Assembly: GCA_030747575.1 (NCBI GenBank)
Contig: JASLKI010000091.1
Span: 1-28,245, forward strand
From: Verrucomicrobiota bacterium
GTDB taxonomy: Bacteria > Verrucomicrobiota > Verrucomicrobiia > Limisphaerales > UBA1096
Direction: 5' to 3'
Length of the DNA stretch: 28,245 nt
Position numbers and translations under genes: made by a program. This document shows positions 23,131-28,245 of this stretch, one piece after another. The notes below the pieces were generated by a model. The model had not been told where the DNA came from, made no database searches, and worked only from the letters and a program-made list of their open reading frames with translations. Within the stretch, counting starts at the first letter, position 1; each line of letters begins with the position of its first letter.

Positions 23131-25749
23131 ATGAATCCGGTAATGCTTTTTCGCATATCTGTTGCACGGCGTATCTGCATGGCTTGTTCGGCTGCCTTGG
23201 TTCTCTTCGCATGGCCGAGCGGCTTGTTTGCGGGGAAGGACTTGGGCGGCGTCGACTTCGCTCGCGACATTCGGCCGCTGCTCAGTGACAACTGCTTTGC
23301 CTGCCACGGCCCCGACGCCAAGCAGCGCAAGGCCGATCTGCGGCTCGACACTCGCGAGGGCGCCTTGGCCGATCTCGACGGCACCTCGGCGGTCGTCCCC
23401 GGCAAGCCAAGCGAGAGCGAACTGGTCCGGCGCGTCACGACGGACGATGAGGACGATCTCATGCCACCACCCGACTCGGGAAAAAAACTCGATGCCACCC
23501 AAAAAGCGTTGCTCCAGCGCTGGATCGCCGAGGGTGCGGAGTACGAATTGCACTGGTCTTACAAGCCGGTCACCCGTCCCATGCCACCCCGCGTCAAAAA
23601 CGGTTCGTTCGTCCTTAACGACATCGACCGGTTCGTGCTGGCGACGTTGCGGACAAAGGGCCACGAGCCTGCGCGGGAGGCCGACCGCCGTACGCTGATC
23701 CGCCGCCTGTCGTTCGACCTCACCGGGCTGCCGCCGACTTGGGAACAGGTACGGGCGTTTGTCGCCGACTCGTCACCGCGCGCCGTTGGCAAACTGGTCG
23801 ACCGGCTGTTGGCCAGTCCGCATTACGGCGAGCGCATGGCGATTTACTGGCTCGACCTCGTGCGCTACGCCGACACGATGGGCTACCACTCCGACAACGA
23901 ACAAACCAAGCCGCTCTACCGCGAGTACGTCATCGACGCCTTCAACGACAACCTGCCGTTCGACCAGTTCACGCGCGAGCAACTCGCCGGCGACCAGTTG
24001 CCCGGCTCGACGCGGCGGCAGCTCATCGCCTCCGGCTACAACCGGCTGAACATGACCACGCGCGAAGGCGGTTCGCAGCCCAAGGAATACATCGCAATTT
24101 ATCTCGGCGACCGCGTGCGCAATGTCTCGGGAGTCTGGATGGCCACCACGCTTGGCTGCACCGAGTGCCACGATCACAAGTTCGACCCGTTCACGTCGCG
24201 GGATTTTTATAGCCTCGGCGCATTCTTCTCCGACCTCGAGGAGACGCCTGTTGGCCCGCAGAAATACACCCCGCTGCCGACCCCTGCGCAGCAGGCCAAG
24301 GTGGATAAGTTGAAGAAACAAATCCCCGTGCTCGAGGCGGCGCTCAACACGCAGACCCCCGCGCTTGATGACGCCCTGGCCAGGTGGGAATCGGCGCAGG
24401 CCGAGCGGATCGCGTCCGAGCCAAGCGCCGAAGCGGATGCCAACGGCACTGAACCGGCGGTGAGCGACGGTAAGCCGACCGCCGACTCCGCTGTGCCGCC
24501 CAAAAAAATCGGCGAGATTCTAGTCGTGCCGTTGGCCAAGCGGAGCGACGAGCAGAAAAAAACACTCGCCGCGCACTACCGCACGTTCGCGCCTGAACTC
24601 GCCGCCACTCGCAAGGAACTCGTCGACCTCAAGGAGCGGATCAAGCAGCTGGAAAAGGCGTACCCGACCTCGCTCGTCTCGGTGCGCCTGCCCAAGCCGC
24701 GCACGGTTCGCATACTGCCGCGCGGCAATTGGCAGGACGAATCCGGGCCGGAGGTGCAGCCGACCGTGCCCGCCCGCCTCAAGCTCGCCGGTACCGAGAG
24801 CCGCGCCAAGCGCAGCGACTTGGCCGACTGGGTGGTTTCAAAAGATAACCCGCTCACCGCCCGCGTGATGGTCAACCGGCTGTGGGCGTTGTGCTTCGGA
24901 CGCGGGCTTGCCATGCCGCTGGACGACTTTGGCGCACAGGGCACGCCGCCCACGCACCCGGAGTTGCTCGACTGGTTGGCGGCCGATCTGATGGATCACG
25001 GCTGGGATATCAAGCGCACGATGAAGCTGCTCGTCACCAGCGGTGCGTATCGCCAGTCCTCCATCGCCGACGCGAAAACTTTGGCCGCCGATCCGCTCAA
25101 CAAATGGCTCGCGCGACAGGGTCGCTGGCGGCTCGATGCGGAGATGGTGCGCGACAACGCCCTCGCAGTGAGCGGGCTGCTGGCCAAGCCAATCGGCGGG
25201 GCCAGCGTCAAGCCGTACCAGCCAGTGGGTTACTGGAAGCACCTCAACTTCCCAAAGCGCAAATGGGCGCCCGACAGCGGCGTCAGCCAGTATCGGAGAG
25301 GGTTGTACACGTTTTGGTGTCGCACGTTTTTGCACCCGAGCATGTTGGCCTTCGACGCGCCGACTCGGGAGGGATGCGTTGCCGAGCGCACCCGCTCAAA
25401 CACTCCGCAGCAGGCACTCGTGTTGCTCAACGACCCGACGTACGTTGAAGCGTCGCGGGTATTTGCCGAGCGCATTTTGCAGCACGGTGGCGACACGGAC
25501 GGGGAGCGATTGGCATGGGCGTTCGAGCGAATTTTGTCGCGCGAGCCAAGCGCCGGCGAGCTCGATATTTTGTTGAGCCTGGCCGCGGAGCGCGCAGCGC
25601 ATTTTGCCGCGAACGCCGTGGCGGCCAAGGCGGCCGCCACCGCGGGCGAGTGGCCCTCCTCCACGTCGCTCAAGCCGGAGCGCGTCGCCGCTTGGGCGGC
25701 GGTGTCCCGTGCGATTTTGAACCTTTACGAAACCACGTCCCGTTTTTGA
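23131..25749 (+). CDS. Secreted PSCyt1-DUF1549-DUF1553 cytochrome-like protein
   Basis: 872 residues. The signal peptide is MACSAALVLFAWPSGLFA. The PSCyt1 haem domain (40-150) has CFACH (Cys55-Cys58-His59) and ends with MPPPDSGKKL. DUF1549 (about 170-375) has DIDRFVLATL, RRTLIRRLSFDLTGLPPT, YGERMAIYWLDLVRYADT and a second haem motif CTECH (Cys343). A charged coiled-coil insert (about 390-530) includes a low-complexity Ala/Glu stretch. DUF1553 (about 550-800) has NPLTARVMVNRLWALCFGRG, LLDWLAADLMDHGWDIKR and RSNTPQQALVLLNDPTYVE. Function is unproven; periplasmic or surface redox is inferred from haem sites. It is followed 11 bp later by DUF1501. The palindrome at 24532 encodes PLAKR. Confidence 0.92.
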   Translation: MNPVMLFRISVARRICMACSAALVLFAWPSGLFAGKDLGGVDFARDIRPLLSDNCFACHGPDAKQRKADLRLDTREGALADLDGTSAVVPGKPSESELVRRVTTDDEDDLMPPPDSGKKLDATQKALLQRWIAEGAEYELHWSYKPVTRPMPPRVKNGSFVLNDIDRFVLATLRTKGHEPAREADRRTLIRRLSFDLTGLPPTWEQVRAFVADSSPRAVGKLVDRLLASPHYGERMAIYWLDLVRYADTMGYHSDNEQTKPLYREYVIDAFNDNLPFDQFTREQLAGDQLPGSTRRQLIASGYNRLNMTTREGGSQPKEYIAIYLGDRVRNVSGVWMATTLGCTECHDHKFDPFTSRDFYSLGAFFSDLEETPVGPQKYTPLPTPAQQAKVDKLKKQIPVLEAALNTQTPALDDALARWESAQAERIASEPSAEADANGTEPAVSDGKPTADSAVPPKKIGEILVVPLAKRSDEQKKTLAAHYRTFAPELAATRKELVDLKERIKQLEKAYPTSLVSVRLPKPRTVRILPRGNWQDESGPEVQPTVPARLKLAGTESRAKRSDLADWVVSKDNPLTARVMVNRLWALCFGRGLAMPLDDFGAQGTPPTHPELLDWLAADLMDHGWDIKRTMKLLVTSGAYRQSSIADAKTLAADPLNKWLARQGRWRLDAEMVRDNALAVSGLLAKPIGGASVKPYQPVGYWKHLNFPKRKWAPDSGVSQYRRGLYTFWCRTFLHPSMLAFDAPTREGCVAERTRSNTPQQALVLLNDPTYVEASRVFAERILQHGGDTDGERLAWAFERILSREPSAGELDILLSLAAERAAHFAANAVAAKAAATAGEWPSSTSLKPERVAAWAAVSRAILNLYETTSRF

Positions 25750-25760
25750 ATTTTCGCAAA

Positions 25761-27179
25761 ATGAACCCGGAACAATTTGTAACCCGACTGAATCGCCGCT
25801 CGTTTTTGAGCAACGCCTCGCTGGGCGTCGGCTCACTCGCGTTGGGCTCGATGCTAGATGCCGGCGGCTTGGCTAAGCGCCCGTCGCTTGGCGTGATCGA
25901 TCCGCTGCACTTCGCGCCCAGGGCCAAGCGGGTGATTCACCTCTGTATGGCCGGCGGGCCGTCGCACCTTGAGACACTCGACTACAAGCCGAAGCTCGCC
26001 GAGATGGACGGCAAGCCGATGCCCAAGTCGATCACCGACGGCCAGCCGATTGCCCAGCTTCAAGGCAAGAAGGAATTGAAATGCCTCGGGCCGCAGCATG
26101 AGTTTCAAAACTTCGGCCAGTCCGGCCAGTCGATCTCCAGCGCACTGCCGCACATCGGTGGGATCGCGGATGAAATCTGCATCGTCCGCTCGATGACTAC
26201 GCAGCAGATCAACCATGACCCGGCGCACACGTTCATGAACACCGGCGCGCTCGTTGCAGGCCGGCCCAGCATGGGTTCGTGGGTCACTTACGGCTTGGGC
26301 AGCGAGGGTAGCGATCTGCCCGGCTTCGTGGTGCTGACCTCCGTGGGTGGCGCGCAGGATCAGCCGATCGCCTCGCGGCAGTGGCACAGTGGTTTTTTAC
26401 CGAGCCGATTCCAAGGCGTACACTTCCACTCGACTGGCGACCCAGTATTGTACATCAGCAACCCCAAAGGTGTGGATGCAAAAGGACAAGGCGCGGTCAT
26501 TGATGCCGTCAACTCAATCAACAGATTGAGGAACAAGACCGTCGCCGATCCGGAGATCGACACGAGGATCAGCCAGTACGAAATGGCGTTCCGCATGCAG
26601 GCCAGTGTGCCGGAATTGATCGACACATCGAACGAGCCGCAGCATGTGTTCGACATGTACGGCGCCAAGCCGGGCGACGGCTCATTCGCAAGCAACTGCC
26701 TGCTCGCGCGGCGCCTGGCCGAGCGCGGCACGCGGTTCATCCAGCTTTATCACCGGGGATGGGATCATCACGGCGGCGTGAAGAAAGGAGTGCTCACCAC
26801 AGCCAAGCATGTCGACAAGGCATCGGCTGCGTTGATCCGCGACCTGAAGGATCGCGGCATGCTTGACGACACACTGGTGATCTGGGGCGGCGAGTTCGGA
26901 CGCACCCCGATGGCGCAGGGTTCCGGTCGGGACCACCACATGAAGGGTTTTTCATTCTGGCTGGCTGGTGGCGGTATCAGGGGTGGAATCAGCCACGGCA
27001 ACACCGACGACTTCGGCTACCACTCGGTCGAGGATGTCGTCACCGTGCACGACTTTCACGCCACGATGCTGCATCTACTGGGTGTGAATCACGAGAAATT
27101 CACATTCAAGTTTCAGGGTCTCGACTTCCGCCTCACCGGAGTCGAGGAAGCCAATGTACTCAAGCCCTTGCTTGCGTAA
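25761..27179 (+). CDS. DUF1501 (alkaline-phosphatase-like fold) Tat-exported protein
   Basis: 472 residues. LNRRSFLSNASLGVGSLALGS is a twin-arginine leader. Family features: AKRVIHLCMAGGPSHLETLDYKP, DEICIVRSMTT, NHDPAHTFMNTG, RPSMGSWVTYGLGS, RRLAERGTRFIQLYHRGWDHH, LVIWGGEFGRTPMAQGSGRDHH and GYHSVEDVVTVHDFHATMLHLLG. The His/Asp pattern and GEFGR segment relate it to the sulfatase/phosphatase superfamily, but activity is not established. ATG 25761 is chosen; the frame is open much farther upstream but overlaps DUF1553. It pairs with the upstream cytochrome as in many PVC genomes. A near-copy of the iterated palindrome (GCTTGGCTAAGC, 25868-25879) encodes GLAKR close to the leader. Confidence 0.93.
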   Translation: MNPEQFVTRLNRRSFLSNASLGVGSLALGSMLDAGGLAKRPSLGVIDPLHFAPRAKRVIHLCMAGGPSHLETLDYKPKLAEMDGKPMPKSITDGQPIAQLQGKKELKCLGPQHEFQNFGQSGQSISSALPHIGGIADEICIVRSMTTQQINHDPAHTFMNTGALVAGRPSMGSWVTYGLGSEGSDLPGFVVLTSVGGAQDQPIASRQWHSGFLPSRFQGVHFHSTGDPVLYISNPKGVDAKGQGAVIDAVNSINRLRNKTVADPEIDTRISQYEMAFRMQASVPELIDTSNEPQHVFDMYGAKPGDGSFASNCLLARRLAERGTRFIQLYHRGWDHHGGVKKGVLTTAKHVDKASAALIRDLKDRGMLDDTLVIWGGEFGRTPMAQGSGRDHHMKGFSFWLAGGGIRGGISHGNTDDFGYHSVEDVVTVHDFHATMLHLLGVNHEKFTFKFQGLDFRLTGVEEANVLKPLLA

Positions 27180-27255
27180 AAATTTAGGCTCGTGTAAAGC
27201 CACGGATTTGCTGTACTTTCCTCTTTTCGCAAGTTGCCTGCGTTTCTCCGTTCTT

Positions 27256-27268
27256 ACCGATTATCGGT
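27256..27268. promoter_or_regulatory. Candidate operator palindrome upstream of the TonB receptor
   Basis: ACCGAT-T-ATCGGT is a perfect 13-bp inverted repeat in the AT-rich 151-bp gap before the receptor gene, 63 bp upstream of its ATG. A GCTG/CAGC mini-hairpin follows at 27271-27283. It could bind a dimeric repressor; this is inference from symmetry and position. Confidence 0.35.
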
Positions 27269-27330
27269 TTGCTGTAACCCAGCAGCAGAAACATCGTATT
27301 TAGTGTATTCTCTGATCCGAAGATAAACCA

Positions 27331-28245
27331 ATGAAATTAAACAATAAAATATCTACGAAACTGTTGACGCTTGGGTCAACTTTGGCCGTGCTTGGGGCGA
27401 CTGGCCAAGAGGGCCTGGCTCAATCCGATGAGGATGCCGGCCAGTTGCCGCCAGTGATGATCATCTCTGAGGCTCCGCAAACGGAGTCGCGCTCGGTAAC
27501 TCTGCTTAGCGGTGACACGATCACGCTGGGCGGTATCCAGGAAGTGCGCGATATCCAGACGGCGCTGCCCAACTTCACCGTCTTCGACGCGAACAACACG
27601 CGCATGCCGAAGTTCAGCGTGCGCGGTTTGCGTGAGAACAGTTTCGGTGTCGGTCAATCGGCGGTTGGCATTTATGTTGATGGCATTCCGTACACGGACA
27701 TGATGTCCCGCGGCTTGTCGCTTTACGACGTGGATCATATTGAGTTTTTGCGCGGCCCGCAGGGGACGCTATTCGGTGCCAGCGCCGCGCCGGGCGGCAT
27801 CATCAACGTCCGCACTCGTCAACCGGGCGCGGAGTGGGTCGGTTCCGCCGGTCTGGGCTACGGCGACCACGGAACGCAGGAGTATCGCTTGAATGCCAGC
27901 GGGCCGCTCACCGAGCAGATCGGCGTGAGCTTCAGCAGTTTGTACAACGACCGCGACGGCTTCGTCACCAACCTTCCCACGGGTCAGGATATTGACGGCC
28001 GAGAGTCGGTCGCCGGCCGGTTACAATTTGTCCTCACGCCGAGCGAGCCGTGGACGATCCGCTTGACCGCATCGAGCGAGCGCTACGACGACGGCTTCAC
28101 GCCGACTTACAGCCCGCTCTCCGACGCCGGCCCGTTCAAGGTGAGCCGCGACGTGCCGGGCTACGTGAACACTGACGTGACCACATACGCGCTGAGCGCA
28201 GATTTCAGCGGCGAGCATTTCACACTGAGTTCAGTCACGGCTTTC
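27331..28245 (+). CDS. TonB-dependent receptor, 5' part
   Basis: Outer-membrane active transporter powered by TonB, open to the window end, so the beta-barrel is mostly missing (305 codons seen). A signal peptide (KLLTLGSTLAVLGATGQEGLA) is followed by a short linker (PPVMIISEAPQTESRSV) where a TonB box would lie. The plug domain is complete: GGIQEVRDIQTALPNFTVFD, FSVRGLREN, VGIYVDGIPYTD, DHIEFLRGPQGTLFGASAAPGG and IINVRTRQPG. First barrel strands follow, ending in aromatic residues (GSAGLGYGDHGTQEYRLNASGPL). The plug style suggests an oligosaccharide or siderophore receptor rather than SusC, as no SusD-like gene is visible. ATG 27331 has no Shine-Dalgarno. Confidence 0.93.
   Translation, partial: MKLNNKISTKLLTLGSTLAVLGATGQEGLAQSDEDAGQLPPVMIISEAPQTESRSVTLLSGDTITLGGIQEVRDIQTALPNFTVFDANNTRMPKFSVRGLRENSFGVGQSAVGIYVDGIPYTDMMSRGLSLYDVDHIEFLRGPQGTLFGASAAPGGIINVRTRQPGAEWVGSAGLGYGDHGTQEYRLNASGPLTEQIGVSFSSLYNDRDGFVTNLPTGQDIDGRESVAGRLQFVLTPSEPWTIRLTASSERYDDGFTPTYSPLSDAGPFKVSRDVPGYVNTDVTTYALSADFSGEHFTLSSVTAF

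Noticed and set aside
2931..24340. Frequent CTCGAG hexamers
   Set aside because: Modestly over-represented by eye, but largely explained by Leu-Glu codons CTC-GAG in GC-rich genes; no longer conserved context as with TTGGCCAA.
25515..25760. Extended N-terminus for the DUF1501 protein
   Set aside because: The open frame overlaps the end of DUF1553 and the added residues are Arg-rich noise; the Tat leader begins just after ATG 25761.
1..28245. CRISPR arrays, insertion sequences, phage or toxin-antitoxin genes
   Set aside because: None found: no regularly spaced repeats, no transposase or integrase motifs, and no paired small toxin-antitoxin frames.

Overview
The window is a gene-dense, GC-rich stretch of a bacterial chromosome, most likely from the PVC superphylum and best fitting Verrucomicrobiota. 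The argument rests on gene families. There are two separate 'planctomycete-type' secreted cytochrome c modules (LamG-DUF1587/1592/1588/1585 with DUF1552, and PSCyt1-DUF1549-DUF1553 with DUF1501). They sit with an S1 sulfatase, a TIM-barrel sugar epimerase, a DUF3500 protein, a Na+/solute symporter and a TonB-dependent receptor. Menaquinone methylation (MenG/UbiE type) and the outer-membrane receptor fit a Gram-negative, particle- or polysaccharide-associated heterotroph. No insertion sequence, phage gene or CRISPR array is visible.

Layout. 1-546: 3' part of menG/ubiE. 684-1262: a lysine-rich histone-H1-like protein with AT-hooks and a probable C-terminal HARE-HTH domain, ended by a strong terminator. 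1376-4138: hisF, hisI and trpE. 4152-4987: a minus-strand VOC protein, a tRNA-Ala(GGC) with a good sigma-70-like promoter, and a small ankyrin remnant. 5005-9086: LamG/DUF1592 cytochrome plus DUF1552 protein, translationally coupled. 9090-15786 (all minus): DUF3500 protein, TRAM/RlmD-type RNA methyltransferase, DUF2723-TPR membrane protein and GT4 glycosyltransferase. 15960-17469: ROK kinase and SIS isomerase, overlapping by 8 bp, then a bidirectional terminator. 17541-19947 (minus): sulfatase followed by a TIM-barrel isomerase. 20046-23053: Dabb-domain protein, SSS symporter and PPK2 polyphosphate kinase. 23131-27179: DUF1549/DUF1553 cytochrome and DUF1501 protein. 27331-end: the start of a TonB-dependent receptor.

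The most striking signal belongs to no single gene. The palindrome TTGGCCAA, extending to CGCTTGGCCAAGCG, is scattered through almost every gene and some intergenic gaps. I counted 22 exact 8-mers and 7 exact GCTTGGCCAAGC 12-mers by eye, where base composition predicts well under one of either. In genes it is nearly always read in one frame as Leu-Ala-Lys/Asn, often Arg-Leu-Ala-Lys-Arg, in unrelated proteins. This looks like a highly iterated palindrome comparable in style to cyanobacterial HIP1, but with a different sequence. Other points of interest are the near absence of Shine-Dalgarno sequences, a terminator hairpin touching the hisF start codon, a CCPSL sulfatase active-site motif without the usual Arg, and an 18-bp inverted repeat bracketing one of the palindromes in the DUF3500/ROK intergenic region.
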